Assembly: GCF_001591805.1 (NCBI RefSeq)
Contig: NZ_BCVP01000004.1
Span: 1 to 64,000 of the forward strand
Source of the DNA: Neobacillus novalis NBRC 102450
GTDB lineage: Bacteria; Bacillota; Bacilli; Bacillales; Cytobacillaceae
DNA length: 64,000 bases
Direction: 5' to 3'
Positions 20,809-30,184 of the stretch are shown one piece after another. The notes below the pieces were generated by a model that was not told the origin of the DNA, did not search any database, and saw only the letters and a program-made list of their open reading frames with translations. The position numbers and the translations under genes are program-made. How positions within the stretch are numbered: position 1 is the first letter of the stretch; each line of letters opens with the position of its first letter.

Positions 20809-21741
20809 CTATTTTCCCCATCTTATCGCAATAGCGCCCCAGGTTAGACCGCCGCCAAAGCCAACCATGACGATAACGTCATCATCTTTAATCTTTCCAG
20901 CTTCTACTTCTTCGACAATCGAAATCGGTATCGACGCCGATGAGGTATTGCCATATTTATGCACTGTTTTCGACATTTTCTCGGCAGGCAGTTCTAATCT
21001 TTGTCGAGATGCTTCCATGATTCGTATATTGGCTTGATGTGGGATAAGGAAATCAACATCCTCTTTTGTTAAGCCCGCCTTTTCTAAAACATGGAGACAG
21101 CTCTCGCCCATTTGGCGAACAGCAAACTTGAATACTTCTCGGCCGTTCATAATGATATACTCGTCTTGGTACAGGTGTTTAGCGCCTGTTCCGTCGGCAC
21201 CGAGCTCAAAGGATAAAATCCCTCGGTTTCCTGAAACAGGACCGATAATAGCGGCTCCAGCTCCGTCCCCAAATAAAACGGCGGTATTGCGGTCATTCCA
21301 ATCCGTGATTTTAGAAAGCTTTTCAACACCCACTACAAGTACATTTTTATATACCTCTGACTCAATAAATTGTTTGGCTGTGACGATTCCATACATAAAC
21401 CCTGCACATGCCGCGCTAACATCCATTGCTGCCGCTTTCACTGCCCCTAACCTTTCTTGAATCCTGCAGGCAACAGAGGGAAACGGCGTATCAGGGGTAA
21501 CCGTAGCAACCAAAATCAAATCAATCTCGCCTGCGGTAATTCCTGCATCTTCAATTGCCTTTTGAGCGGCAGAAAATGCCATATCCGATGTATCAACATC
21601 ATCCGCTGCAATTCGTCTTTGCTCGATTCCTGTTCTAGTACGAATCCATTCATCCGAGGTATCCATGATTTTTTCTAAGTCATGATTAGTGACAATTTTC
21701 TCTGGTAAATACCTGCCAATTCCAACAATGCCAGCTCTCAC
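20809..21741 (-). CDS. fabHA: 3-oxoacyl-[acyl-carrier-protein] synthase III
   Basis: Initiates fatty acid synthesis by condensing branched-chain acyl-CoA with malonyl-ACP. 310 aa. Catalytic triad visible: Cys in [13 protein letters not shown] (~112), His in PHQANIRIM (~240), Asn in GNTSSASIP (~270). The GTG at 21741 is chosen: AAGGAG lies 9 nt upstream and the protein then begins like other FabH enzymes ([15 protein letters not shown]). An upstream ATG at 21771 would put the ribosome-binding site inside the gene. Confidence 0.95.
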   Translation of the reverse strand: MRAGIVGIGRYLPEKIVTNHDLEKIMDTSDEWIRTRTGIEQRRIAADDVDTSDMAFSAAQKAIEDAGITAGEIDLILVATVTPDTPFPSVACRIQERLGAVKAAAMDVSAACAGFMYGIVTAKQFIESEVYKNVLVVGVEKLSKITDWNDRNTAVLFGDGAGAAIIGPVSGNRGILSFELGADGTGAKHLYQDEYIIMNGREVFKFAVRQMGESCLHVLEKAGLTKEDVDFLIPHQANIRIMEASRQRLELPAEKMSKTVHKYGNTSSASIPISIVEEVEAGKIKDDDVIVMVGFGGGLTWGAIAIRWGK

Positions 21742-21791
21742 AAGTTCCAGCTCCTTCTTTATTTGGCTCATCTTTTTATTTTATATCAATT

Positions 21792-21810
21792 ATTAAGACT
21801 TGGTACTAAT
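21792..21810 (-). promoter_or_regulatory. FapR operator of fabHA-fabF
   Basis: On the minus strand ATTAGTACCAAGTCTTAAT, matching the known FapR consensus (TTAGTACC-type inverted repeat). It sits between a possible -35 TTGCTA and -10 TAATAA separated by 17 bp, so bound FapR would block RNA polymerase until malonyl-CoA releases it. Confidence 0.85.
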
Positions 21811-21935
21811 TTTAGCAAATGAACCCTATGTTAGGCAACTATTTCTTCCTTTTATACTCCGCTAATGTACATTCCTTTTATTCGTTTGATCATATTCTAA
21901 TAAAAAGACATATGCGGAAAGGGGAAGTATGGAAA

Positions 21936-22232
21936 ATGGAAGCGCAGGAAGGGGAAAGTTTAGAAAGAGATGATGAACTGGAAATAGATAACTTGGAAGA
22001 ACATAAATCAGAAGAAAAAGTGGAACAAGATCCGTTCACTGCTTTCATGTTTGGCCGTAGAAGAGGGCATCCTCATCGTGAACAATATCAAGAGCAAGCT
22101 TATAACCAATCCACTATTAATTATGAGGAACTCATGAGGCATATCGATACCCTAGTGGAATCTGTCCAAGGGTTAAAGCCATTATTCCAACAGGTTTATC
22201 CATTTATTGAACAAATTTGGAAAAAGAAATAA
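21936..22232 (+). CDS. Acidic small protein, unknown function
   Basis: 98 aa from the ATG at 21936 (GGGG is ~11 nt upstream; more upstream in-frame starts lack a site). The N-terminal third is very acidic (EGESLERDDELEIDNLEEH). A conserved-looking core DPFTAFMFGRRRGH follows, then a helical C-terminus (YEELMRHIDTLVESVQGL...FIEQIWKKK). No membrane helix. It occupies the position between med and fabHA where B. subtilis has comZ/yjzB, but I see no likeness to ComZ. Ends at a strong hairpin. Confidence 0.7.
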   Translation: MEAQEGESLERDDELEIDNLEEHKSEEKVEQDPFTAFMFGRRRGHPHREQYQEQAYNQSTINYEELMRHIDTLVESVQGLKPLFQQVYPFIEQIWKKK

Positions 22233-22264
22233 GCTGCTTATTATGGCGGCAGCTTATTTTTATT
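22227..22264. terminator. Terminator between the 98-aa gene and med
   Basis: aaataagctgc/gcagcttattt stem with T-run downstream on the plus strand; can work in both directions for these convergent genes. Confidence 0.75.
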
Positions 22265-22282
22265 ATGTATTTCATAATCACT

Positions 22283-23230
22283 TTATTTCGGCAATTTTCC
22301 TGTTTTCTGATAGGTTATTATTTGTTCATTCATACTCTGAATAAATTTTTTATCAACTAATGGACTGTATTTACCAAGGGAGATAACATCATCTTGAAAA
22401 TCAAAGGAAAGGTTACCCGATTTTAGCTTTCCATTGTTGTATTGGTCAGCAACTTTTTCATATAATGTATCAACCTGCTGAATAGTGCTTGTTAAAACGG
22501 TCGATTCCCCGAGGTCAGACTGATCTGAAACATAGCCAATAGCAAATAATCCGCGTTCCTTAAGCCGTTCAATAACCGGAACATTAAATCCGTCACCAGC
22601 TGGATAGACCACATCGACACCATCTTCCAACATTGAATCAACTAATTGAACCGCCTTTTTTCCATCGTCCCAATTGCCAACGTATTCGATACTGACATTG
22701 ATTTGTTTATTTTCGGCCTTCGCTCCTTGATAAAAGCCTTCAATCTCCGGCTGCCATTCATAGGCGGCTATCACACCCACCTTTTGCTGTGAGGACATAT
22801 GGGCTGCAACCATCCCGCCAAAAAAACCCATTGCATGTGCCTTAAAGTTTAAACTGGTTGTATTTGAGTTTTTTGCATCACCGTTAAAGCTGACAAAATG
22901 TATATTGGGATAGTTTTTGGAAATATTATTGAAATATTCAGCGTACTCAGAACCGTGGCCAAAAATTAGATTTACTCCTTTTTGATTGAATTCTTCTACC
23001 GCTCGTGCGACGACGGTTTCTGAATTCATTCCTTCTTTATAAAAGACATCTATATTAAATTTTGATTGTACCTTCAACATTCCTTTAAAGCCTTTCGTAC
23101 CCCATACCTGGTCATTGACAGTTTCAGGAACTAACAAGCCCGCTTTCTGTAATTTACCTGAAGACTTTGTTTCCCCGCAGGCTCCAAGTAAAAAAAGACA
23201 AAAAAGAATAATTCCGAAACGGTTCAGCAT
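22283..23230 (-). CDS. med: Competence-related BMP-family lipoprotein Med
   Basis: Bmp/PnrA-type solute-binding lipoprotein. In B. subtilis Med acts positively on comK transcription. 315 aa from the ATG at 23230, which has AAAGGAG 9 nt upstream and gives a short signal MLNRFGIILFCLFLLGAC with the lipid-attachment Cys near residue 18. Diagnostic segments: NDQVWGTKGFKGML, GHGSEYAEYF, AMGFFGGMVAAHMS, DVVYPAGDGFNVPVI. No comZ follows it here, unlike B. subtilis. Confidence 0.88.
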   Translation of the reverse strand: MLNRFGIILFCLFLLGACGETKSSGKLQKAGLLVPETVNDQVWGTKGFKGMLKVQSKFNIDVFYKEGMNSETVVARAVEEFNQKGVNLIFGHGSEYAEYFNNISKNYPNIHFVSFNGDAKNSNTTSLNFKAHAMGFFGGMVAAHMSSQQKVGVIAAYEWQPEIEGFYQGAKAENKQINVSIEYVGNWDDGKKAVQLVDSMLEDGVDVVYPAGDGFNVPVIERLKERGLFAIGYVSDQSDLGESTVLTSTIQQVDTLYEKVADQYNNGKLKSGNLSFDFQDDVISLGKYSPLVDKKFIQSMNEQIITYQKTGKLPK

Positions 23231-23418
23231 TCCATGCAACTCCTTTAAAACGGCAGGCATTCCATTACACATCTGTTCCTTCCCATCGAATTTATAGAAA
23301 GAAACTCTTTTTTCCTTTTATTCTAACCTTAGCGTAATCAAATGGAAAGATAAATTTCCGACACACTAAGTTTTAGGGATTTTTAACAGGAGTTAAGATT
23401 ATAAAAATCCAGGTGTCT

Positions 23419-24264
23419 TTACAAACCGGTTGGGAATAAACGATTTACATGTTCTACTTGTTTAGTGATAGAATCTGCTATGGAAGTTACCTTTACGGAA
23501 ACCTTGATAACTTCATGATCCACTTTCATTGGTTCAAGAGTATTGGATTTTACCAAACCTTCTTTTATATGAAGAAATGCGGCACACCTGGTCCAATAAC
23601 TCTTCTCCCCACTTTTTAGCAGATAACTTCTTGGAGGATCCTCGTATTTTCTCGTTTCCAGAATTTCAAAAATGGATGCCGCTGCATCATCTACAAATAG
23701 AACATCCCCAGTCCATTCCCTGTCTGCAAGCTTAAGTTCCTGCTTCTGAAATTTTGCAATAATCGCCTGTTGAAATAAAAATGCTTCAGGCTGCCAGGGT
23801 CCGTAGATGGCAGGTAAATAAAATAATTGGCTATTTTTCACCTGGCCCTTCGTTTTATTTAAGAAATCTGTTAATTCTATGTCCCTTTTAGCGCCAAGCA
23901 TTTGAATTGGCAGAAGAAATATTAATTCAATATTTTTTTGATTCCGTTGCAAATAGTGAAATATCGATTCTATTATCTTTTCTTTTCGTAAAATTGCTTC
24001 CTTGTTAAGGATATATAAATCGTATATCGAAAGAATAAAAGCCGTTTTTACGTTGGCTTCCTCACGGCAATTTTCCAACTCTGCTAATGTTTGTTCGCTA
24101 TAGTTAGCATTCCTGCCTATCTCAAGTCTTTTTTCCTCACGAAATAAATTACTTTCTATCTCATCTATGTGGATGCCTACAACTTCAACACCCTTATTAA
24201 GCAGCGTTTTGCAAGCATGAAAACTGATAAATTCGTACACACCAAAAATAACGGCCTTGTCCAT
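23419..24264 (-). CDS. Extended-SDR-like protein with degenerate cofactor motif
   Basis: 281 aa from the ATG at 24264 (GGGGAGG upstream; the ATG at 24282 lies before that site). Overall layout is like an NAD-dependent epimerase/dehydratase: a Rossmann start (AVIFGVYEFISFH) and YLPAIYGPWQP near residue 155. The GxxGxxG glycines are reduced to one (G-V-Y-E-F-I-S), so normal NAD(P) binding is doubtful. By position it matches B. subtilis yjaV, between med and yjaU. Function unknown; probably a non-catalytic or altered-specificity member. Confidence 0.7.
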   Translation of the reverse strand: MDKAVIFGVYEFISFHACKTLLNKGVEVVGIHIDEIESNLFREEKRLEIGRNANYSEQTLAELENCREEANVKTAFILSIYDLYILNKEAILRKEKIIESIFHYLQRNQKNIELIFLLPIQMLGAKRDIELTDFLNKTKGQVKNSQLFYLPAIYGPWQPEAFLFQQAIIAKFQKQELKLADREWTGDVLFVDDAAASIFEILETRKYEDPPRSYLLKSGEKSYWTRCAAFLHIKEGLVKSNTLEPMKVDHEVIKVSVKVTSIADSITKQVEHVNRLFPTGL

Positions 24265-24348
24265 TAAAATCTTCCTCCCCAAATCTAGCCCTTATAGAAT
24301 CCTATGCGGTTCATGAAGGAAATATTTCTTAGTGGAGAGGAAGGTGTC

Positions 24349-25071
24349 TTACAGGACTGTTTCATGACTATTAAAAAACTTAATAAATATTTTGCCGAGC
24401 TGTGGTTTTTTTTCAGGAAGAATATAAGTAGGATGGATTTCTCGAGTACGAATGATTTGTTGATACAGTTTTGATTGAGCATACGATTTTCCACCAGATA
24501 GGACATGAATAATCTTAACGGGAACGTCGAACTCAAGATTAATGGTATCCTCCATGCTGGATATTTTGCCTTCTAGCGCCCTTTGGCCCATTTTATGGGC
24601 AGCTGATAGTTCCCTCATCAATTTTTTATAAAAAAATTTATGCTCCTTTTCCTGTTCAATATGGTGCTTTAAGGAAAGAATTGGATTTAGAAGGATCACA
24701 GACCTAATACACCCCTCCATCTTTTCCATTAATTTTACGGCAACGAGAGCTCCCATTCCTTCAGCCAATATATGAATTTGATTATTAAGGATCTCGCTTC
24801 GAATGACGTACTGGTATAATCTTTGCGCAAGCTCAACAGCTTTTTCGCTTCCCCAGTTTCGCCCATATAGATTTGAGGAAAAAATGGTGTACCCTTTTTC
24901 TTTTAATTGGTCGATAAAGGCCAGCTTTCCTTCATTTTGTGTCCAAAAGCATTTACTCTCATCGACAAAATGCCTTTCATCTCCTATGATTAAGACCCCA
25001 AATCCGGCAGGCTTTTCTGGGTAATGAATAATATTCCATTGGGTATCCATTTGAAAATTGCGATTTTCCAT
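24349..25071 (-). CDS. Alpha/beta-hydrolase-like protein lacking the nucleophile
   Basis: 240 aa from the ATG at 25071 (AAAGGAG 9 nt upstream). Alpha/beta-hydrolase pattern: strand GVLIIGD near residue 24, elbow region IHILAEGMGALVAV near 99-112, and a late strand VKIIHVLSGGKS. The nucleophile elbow GxSxG reads A103-E-G105-M-G107, so the catalytic Ser/Cys/Asp is replaced by Gly. By position it corresponds to yjaU. It lies 84 bp upstream of the SDR-like gene and may be co-transcribed with it. Confidence 0.68.
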   Translation of the reverse strand: MENRNFQMDTQWNIIHYPEKPAGFGVLIIGDERHFVDESKCFWTQNEGKLAFIDQLKEKGYTIFSSNLYGRNWGSEKAVELAQRLYQYVIRSEILNNQIHILAEGMGALVAVKLMEKMEGCIRSVILLNPILSLKHHIEQEKEHKFFYKKLMRELSAAHKMGQRALEGKISSMEDTINLEFDVPVKIIHVLSGGKSYAQSKLYQQIIRTREIHPTYILPEKKPQLGKIFIKFFNSHETVL

Positions 25072-25266
25072 AGATAAATCTCCTTTTACATAGTTCCTCA
25101 AAATATTGTATGTCATTTCACAAAAGATGAATGGGAGTTTGCCTATTTCCTGTGTATATTTGAAAAGGTCTCGGCGTTTTTTTAGAATTGTTGATAAACC
25201 ATTTATTATTTCGAAAACATATGATAATATGAGTAAAGATGTAAAATAGGTTAGAGGTGAAAAATA

Positions 25267-25452
25267 GTGCGATTCTTTTGGACATTTCTCTGGTCCTTTC
25301 TTTTAGTGCAAATGCTTTCTTATGTAGTTAGTTCAATGACCCCTGGTGCGGAATTTGATTTTATCCCCGGTGCTATTGTTTCTGTTGGGGTAACCGTATT
25401 GATATTCATTGCTGCCGCTGTGATTCCAAATGAGCCAGTTGAAAATCATTAA
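25267..25452 (+). CDS. yjzD: Small membrane protein YjzD (DUF2929 family)
   Basis: 61 aa with GTG start after TTAGAGGTG. Two hydrophobic helices: about 3-22 (FWTFLWSFLLVQMLSYVVS) and 33-53 (GAIVSVGVTVLIFIAAAVI). Matches the remembered YjzD/DUF2929 pattern and its usual position upstream of yjaU. Role unknown. Confidence 0.78.
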   Translation: MRFFWTFLWSFLLVQMLSYVVSSMTPGAEFDFIPGAIVSVGVTVLIFIAAAVIPNEPVENH

Positions 25453-25461
25453 TCGTTGAAC

Positions 25462-25500
25462 AAAAAAGGTCTTCCATACATATGGATGACCTTTTTTCTT
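25462..25500. terminator. Bidirectional terminator (yjzD / clpB)
   Basis: aaaaaaggtcttccata/tatggatgacctttttt long stem between convergent genes. Confidence 0.85.
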
Positions 25501-25514
25501 AGGATGATCTTGCT

Positions 25515-28109
25515 TTAATTCACCGTTAATGCCACTTCTCCATCTTCGATTGTGATTTCAACCTTTGACTGGTCAGTTACTCTCCCTGCAATGATTTCAC
25601 GAGCCAGTTTGGTTTCAATATTCCGTTGAATATAACGTTTCAACGGTCTTGCGCCATAGATTGGGTCAAAGCCATTTTCAGCGATAAATTCTTTTGCATC
25701 CTCACGAATGGAAATATCAATTTGCTGCTGCTTTAACCTATTTTCGAGCTCCCTCATCATCTTCACAACAATGTTTTTTATCTCACTTAGTGACAGCGGC
25801 TTAAAGAGAATGGTTTCATCAATTCGATTTAAAAATTCGGGACGGAAATGGGCCCTTAGCTGACTCATCACCCTATCTCTAGTCACTTCAGATATTTCAA
25901 TCTCATTTTCACTTCGTTCTAATAAAAAATGCGAGCCAATATTGGAGGTCATGATAATAACGGTATTCTTAAAGTCGACAACCCGGCCTTGTGAATCCGT
26001 TATTCGCCCATCATCAAGTGCTTGGAGGAGAATATTGAACACTTCCGGATGGGCCTTTTCGATTTCGTCCATTAAAATAACCGAATATGGCCTTCTTCGT
26101 ACCGCTTCAGTCAGCTGTCCGCCTTCTTCATAGCCGACATAACCCGGAGGTGCACCAATTAAGCGAGAGACGGCATGCTTCTCCATATATTCGGACATAT
26201 CAATACGAATAATCTGTTCTTCACTGTCAAATAGCGACTCTGCCAATGCTTTCGCTAGCTCCGTTTTCCCCACGCCTGTCGGCCCAAGAAATAAAAATGA
26301 ACCAATCGGCCGGTTAGGATCCTTGATTCCCGCCCTTGCCCGGAGGACTGCATCAGTTACCAATCGGACGGCTTCATTTTGGCCGATTACCCGCTCATGC
26401 AGAATTGAATCTAATTTGAGCAGCTTTTCTCGTTCCCCTTCGACTAGCTTAGAGAGGGGAATTCCTGTCCATCTAGATACAATATTCGAGATTTCTTCCC
26501 CGGTCACCTCCTCACGAAGTAACCGCTCCCCCTTTCTTGCCTCCGCTTCCAATTCCTTAAGTTCCTTTTCCGCTAATGGAATTTGTCCATGGCGAAGTTC
26601 CGCTGCCCTATTTAAATCATATTTATCCTCTGCCTGCTGAAGCTCTCTGCGAAGTTTTTCAAGCTTCCCCCGTTTGTCCTGTAATTCCTGAATGCATTGT
26701 TTCTCTTGCAGCCATTTTGCCTTCATTATATCCAGCTGTTCTTTTAAATCAGCAAGTTCCTTTAACAGAACTTCAAGCCTTAGTTTACTTCCTTCGTCAC
26801 TCTCTTTTCTTAAAGCAGCTTCTTCAATTTCGAGCTGCATGACCCTGCGGGTTACTTCATCCAATTCAGTCGGCATTGAGTCAATTTCGGTACGAATCAG
26901 GGCACAGGCTTCGTCAACAAGGTCTATAGCTTTATCCGGTAAAAATCGATCAGTAATATAACGGTCTGAAAGCGTTGCTGCCGCAACCAAGGCATGATCA
27001 TGAATTTTCACTCCGTGGTGTACCTCATACCTTTCCTTTAGGCCTCGTAAAATGGAAATGGTGTCTTCAACATTCGGTTCTTGGACAAGTACCTGCTGAA
27101 ACCTCCGCTCAAGTGCGGGGTCTTTTTCAATATATTTTCGATGCTCATCAAGTGTTGTAGCCCCAATACAATGAAGCTCACCGCGGGCAAGCATTGGTTT
27201 TAACATATTGCCGGCATCCATGGCTCCTTCTGTCTTACCTGCCCCTACTATCGTATGAATTTCATCAATGAACAGCAATATCTGCCCTTCACTTTTTTTG
27301 ATTTCATTTAGGACTGCTTTCAGTCTTTCTTCAAACTCGCCCCTGAATTTCGCCCCGGCAATAAGCGCGCTCATATCAAGTGAAAAAATCGTTTTATCCT
27401 TCAAACCTTCAGGAACATCCTTCCTGACAATCCGCTCGGCAAGCCCTTCTACAATTGCTGTCTTCCCTACACCAGGTTCACCAATTAGGACAGGATTGTT
27501 CTTTGTCTTCCTCGATAAAATCCGAATAACATTGCGGATTTCTGTGTCCCTTCCAATGACCGGGTCCATTTTTCCGGCCTTTACCTCGGCAACGAGATCC
27601 CTGCCGTATTTCTTTAGAGCATCATATCCAGCTTCCGGATTTTGTGATGTCACTCGTTGATTCCCCCTTATTTCCTTTATCGCTTTTACTATTTCTTCCG
27701 CTGTTTTCCCAAAGGCATTAACAATCTTCCACATCTCAGAATCGTTTGCAAACGAAGCAGCCAAGAGAATATGCTCAACAGAGATAAACTCATCGGAAAA
27801 CTTTGACGCAAATTCCTCAGCACTTACCAGTAGTTTTTGCAGCTTCGCCGTGATATAAAGTTTCCCTTGCTGGACTCCGCCTCCTGTAACTTGAGGTTTT
27901 TTAGCCAATGATTCCAGAAGGCTGTTTTTAATTTTTTCGGCAGGCAAACCGGCCCTTTCAAGAATGGCAGCAATAAGGCTGTCCTCCTGCTCCATTAACG
28001 CCAAAAGTAAGTGAGGTTCATCAACCTCTTGATGACTTTTCTTAACTGCTATTGACTGTGCAACCATTAAGCCTTGTTGCAATCGTTCAGTCATTCGGTT
28101 TAAGTCCAT
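25515..28109 (-). CDS. clpB: ATP-dependent chaperone ClpB
   Basis: Hsp100 disaggregase that works with DnaK to rescue aggregated proteins. 864 aa. Order: N-terminal Clp repeat domain (1-145), AAA+ domain 1 with Walker [10 protein letters not shown] near 205, long coiled-coil M-domain (~400-525, [20 protein letters not shown]...), AAA+ domain 2 with Walker [10 protein letters not shown] near 605, and GYVGYEEGG pore loop. The start at 28109 ([12 protein letters not shown]) has AGGAGTG upstream; longer in-frame extension would cross the CtsR operator. B. subtilis itself lacks clpB. Confidence 0.96.
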   Translation of the reverse strand: MDLNRMTERLQQGLMVAQSIAVKKSHQEVDEPHLLLALMEQEDSLIAAILERAGLPAEKIKNSLLESLAKKPQVTGGGVQQGKLYITAKLQKLLVSAEEFASKFSDEFISVEHILLAASFANDSEMWKIVNAFGKTAEEIVKAIKEIRGNQRVTSQNPEAGYDALKKYGRDLVAEVKAGKMDPVIGRDTEIRNVIRILSRKTKNNPVLIGEPGVGKTAIVEGLAERIVRKDVPEGLKDKTIFSLDMSALIAGAKFRGEFEERLKAVLNEIKKSEGQILLFIDEIHTIVGAGKTEGAMDAGNMLKPMLARGELHCIGATTLDEHRKYIEKDPALERRFQQVLVQEPNVEDTISILRGLKERYEVHHGVKIHDHALVAAATLSDRYITDRFLPDKAIDLVDEACALIRTEIDSMPTELDEVTRRVMQLEIEEAALRKESDEGSKLRLEVLLKELADLKEQLDIMKAKWLQEKQCIQELQDKRGKLEKLRRELQQAEDKYDLNRAAELRHGQIPLAEKELKELEAEARKGERLLREEVTGEEISNIVSRWTGIPLSKLVEGEREKLLKLDSILHERVIGQNEAVRLVTDAVLRARAGIKDPNRPIGSFLFLGPTGVGKTELAKALAESLFDSEEQIIRIDMSEYMEKHAVSRLIGAPPGYVGYEEGGQLTEAVRRRPYSVILMDEIEKAHPEVFNILLQALDDGRITDSQGRVVDFKNTVIIMTSNIGSHFLLERSENEIEISEVTRDRVMSQLRAHFRPEFLNRIDETILFKPLSLSEIKNIVVKMMRELENRLKQQQIDISIREDAKEFIAENGFDPIYGARPLKRYIQRNIETKLAREIIAGRVTDQSKVEITIEDGEVALTVN

Positions 28110-28125
28110 ATTGTCACACTCCTCA

Positions 28126-28142
28126 TTTGACCTTTTTTGACC
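28126..28142 (-). promoter_or_regulatory. CtsR operator of clpB
   Basis: Tandem heptads on the minus strand GGTCAAA-AAA-GGTCAAA, a perfect CtsR box. It lies just downstream of a promoter with -35 TTTACT (28176-28181) and -10 TATAAT (28153-28158), 17 bp apart, so CtsR should repress at non-stress temperature. Confidence 0.92.
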
Positions 28143-28194
28143 TATTATCATTATTATAAAACAATCCATTACTGGAGTAAAATTTTGGACAGGG

Positions 28195-28222
28195 AAAAAG
28201 CCACCCGCTTGGATGACTTTGT
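28195..28222 (-). terminator. Terminator of yjzC
   Basis: aaagccaccc-gctt-ggatgacttt stem (two G-U pairs) with T-run on the minus strand. Confidence 0.6.
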
Positions 28223-28235
28223 CTTTTACCATGTA

Positions 28236-28415
28236 TTAAGGCTTGCGCTGATATGTCCAAACCCGGTTATCATTCGATGTCTCAGGAAATGGATCCCCTG
28301 CTTTAAGCTTTATTTGTTTGGGATGGAGTACATTACTTCCCGTTTCACCCTCTTCAATATAAATGCCGTTATTTGGTGCTTTTTTCCCTGATTTAAACTG
28401 GCGGTTTTGGCCCAT
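28236..28415 (-). CDS. yjzC: Small protein YjzC
   Basis: 59-aa gene read directly from the minus strand; starts MGQNRQFKSGKKAPNNGIY and ends VWTYQRKP. Excellent RBS (AAAAGGAGGG, 6-7 nt before ATG). The sequence agrees with the remembered YjzC family, including the N-terminal GQNRxFKxGxKAPN motif and a K-x-G-D-x-FP core. Soluble, no membrane segment, function unknown. In B. subtilis it is next to yjzD; here clpB lies between them. Confidence 0.88.
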   Translation of the reverse strand: MGQNRQFKSGKKAPNNGIYIEEGETGSNVLHPKQIKLKAGDPFPETSNDNRVWTYQRKP

Positions 28416-28696
28416 TCTTTTCCCTCCTTTTCATCTACTCACTATTATCTCCTTTTCGGGTGTTGTCATTATAGGAATTTCTTTCAAATTTCTACAAACA
28501 TCGACGTTATTTCCTGAGGAATAATAAAAATGTCGTAGGACTTTTGACGATTATATGAACTTATTCCACATTTATTGCTAATTATTCCTGGTTAACAATA
28601 TAATTATAGTAATATCTTACAAACCCAATCATGACTGTCATTTTTTAAAAAATCAAATTTGCGATTAATTTCGCACCTTTAAAGGTGGTTATGAGC

Positions 28697-29389
28697 ATGC
28701 AGTCAGTTAAAGAATTACCAGTAACATTTACCCATCTATTTGATACGGTGCATCATGTCAGAAAAATAAAAAAAGGCACCTTTCTTTTTCAGGAAGGTTC
28801 TGTTGCCGATGAATTGTATATAGTCCAAAGCGGGATACTCCAAATTAGTAAAATTATTCCTGACGGAAGGGAGCTTACATTAAGAATGTGCTCTAGTGGT
28901 GATTTTGTCGGTGAATTAAATTTATTCTCCCCTGCTTCCAGGTATTTATTAAGCGCACGGGTTGTTGAAAGTGGTGAAGTGGCCGTCATTATGAAGGACA
29001 TTCTGGAAGAAAAGCTTTCGCAAGATCTCTCACTTTCCTTTGAATTCATAAAATGGATGAGTCTGCAATATCGGAAAACGCAAACCAAATTTCGTGACTT
29101 GGTTCTCCACGGCAAAAAAGGCGCTTTGTATTCCACACTGATTCGAATCAGCAATAGCTATGGTATTAAAACCAATAAAGGGATATTGATTGGTTTACCG
29201 TTAACCAATCAAGAATTGGCTAATTTCTGCGGCACTTCCCGTGAAGTAGTAAACCGCTTACTGAGCGACCTAAGAAAAACTGGCACCATCTCGATAGATA
29301 AGGGCACGATTACGATTCATGATTTAGGGTACTTAAAAAGGGAAATCGATTGCGAAGAATGTCCAACAGAAATATGTAAGGTTGATTAG
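28697..29389 (+). CDS. fnr: Fnr-type oxygen-sensing transcription regulator (copy 1)
   Basis: Crp/Fnr family regulator, ~230 aa. cNMP-like sensor barrel with GTFLFQEGSVADELYIVQSG (~25-45) and GDFVGELNLFSP, dimer helix FEFIKWMS, then a helix-turn-helix NQELANFCGTSREVVNRLLSDL. The C-terminus has C-E-E-C-P-T-E-I-C (CX2CX4C), the Bacillus Fnr [4Fe-4S] ligand pattern, with an Asp in KFRDLVL as likely fourth ligand. Start at ATG 28697 gives 8-nt spacing to GGTGG; GTG 28685 and ATG 28691 are alternatives. Convergent with ywiC, the same partner as in B. subtilis. Confidence 0.9.
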   Translation: MQSVKELPVTFTHLFDTVHHVRKIKKGTFLFQEGSVADELYIVQSGILQISKIIPDGRELTLRMCSSGDFVGELNLFSPASRYLLSARVVESGEVAVIMKDILEEKLSQDLSLSFEFIKWMSLQYRKTQTKFRDLVLHGKKGALYSTLIRISNSYGIKTNKGILIGLPLTNQELANFCGTSREVVNRLLSDLRKTGTISIDKGTITIHDLGYLKREIDCEECPTEICKVD

Positions 29390-29401
29390 CAATTTCTACG
29401 A

Positions 29402-29428
29402 AAAAAAAGCCGGTATCGGCTTTTTTTA
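29402..29428. terminator. Bidirectional terminator (fnr copy 1 / ywiC)
   Basis: aaaaaagccg-gta-tcggctttttt between the convergent genes. Confidence 0.8.
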
Positions 29429-30163
29429 TTTGTGTAAAATTATTTGTACAGCAATGATAATGAAGAACAGACATGAGTTTATGATTTCGTAAATGCCGAT
29501 TTGCTTTGGAGATAATTTCTTTCCGTAAAAAAGGATCGCTCTAAGCAAGCTCGGAATAAAGGCGAGTGCTACAATCCAAAAACCACCTATGAACCAGACA
29601 AGAACGAGCAGGAAATGGTACCCCCATGAGATCCATTTGAACTTTGTATTCTTCTTTTCCCTAATCATGGATTTCACATAAAAGGTACAGCCGATAAAAA
29701 ATAGTACTGATGTAATAAAGGTAAAAATAAGCGCTGTTGCGTTCACATTACCCTCATATAAATAATTGCTGGCCAAGCCGGCTATCGAAAAAGCGAAGAT
29801 AGCGCTAATATCATTCATAAAGGCACGGTCTTGATTTTTTGAAGTATAGTAAGCATTGATCATAAAAAACGGCATCATCAAAAGTCCAAAATAAAAAAGG
29901 CTTGGTCTTGCTGCTAATGGGACGCCTAATAGCAATAATGCGGGTACCATATAAATAAGCGTCCACTTTGTATAAAAGGGGATTTTTTTCTTTTTAAATA
30001 AGAGGAGCATCGGATAGGTTGCCAAATACAATAAGAGCCAGCCAATAAAAAACGGGATATGCTGCCATAAAAACCCCCCATCGATGACTCCAAGCCAAAA
30101 AGGGATGATCAGCATTGCCCAAGCACCATGTTGTTTAGGTAAAAATAATTTCATCTTCGTCAC
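29426..30163 (-). CDS. ywiC: Membrane protein YwiC
   Basis: 245 aa, about seven hydrophobic helices; signature KQHGAWAMLIIPFWLG at residues 10-25 is typical of the YwiC-like family. Function unknown, but in B. subtilis it belongs to the narK-fnr-ywiC anaerobic locus. Here an Fnr-type palindrome lies 50 bp upstream, centred 41.5 bp before the predicted transcription start, so anaerobic induction is likely. Confidence 0.85.
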   Translation of the reverse strand: MTKMKLFLPKQHGAWAMLIIPFWLGVIDGGFLWQHIPFFIGWLLLYLATYPMLLLFKKKKIPFYTKWTLIYMVPALLLLGVPLAARPSLFYFGLLMMPFFMINAYYTSKNQDRAFMNDISAIFAFSIAGLASNYLYEGNVNATALIFTFITSVLFFIGCTFYVKSMIREKKNTKFKWISWGYHFLLVLVWFIGGFWIVALAFIPSLLRAILFYGKKLSPKQIGIYEIINSCLFFIIIAVQIILHK

Positions 30164-30184
30164 TCCTTATTCCTATCTGCCTTT

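Noticed and set aside
28416..28696. Palindrome around gttatttcctgaggaataat as a regulator site for fnr copy 1
   Set aside because: Imperfect arms (one-base shift) and no match to a known operator; may be chance in AT-rich DNA.
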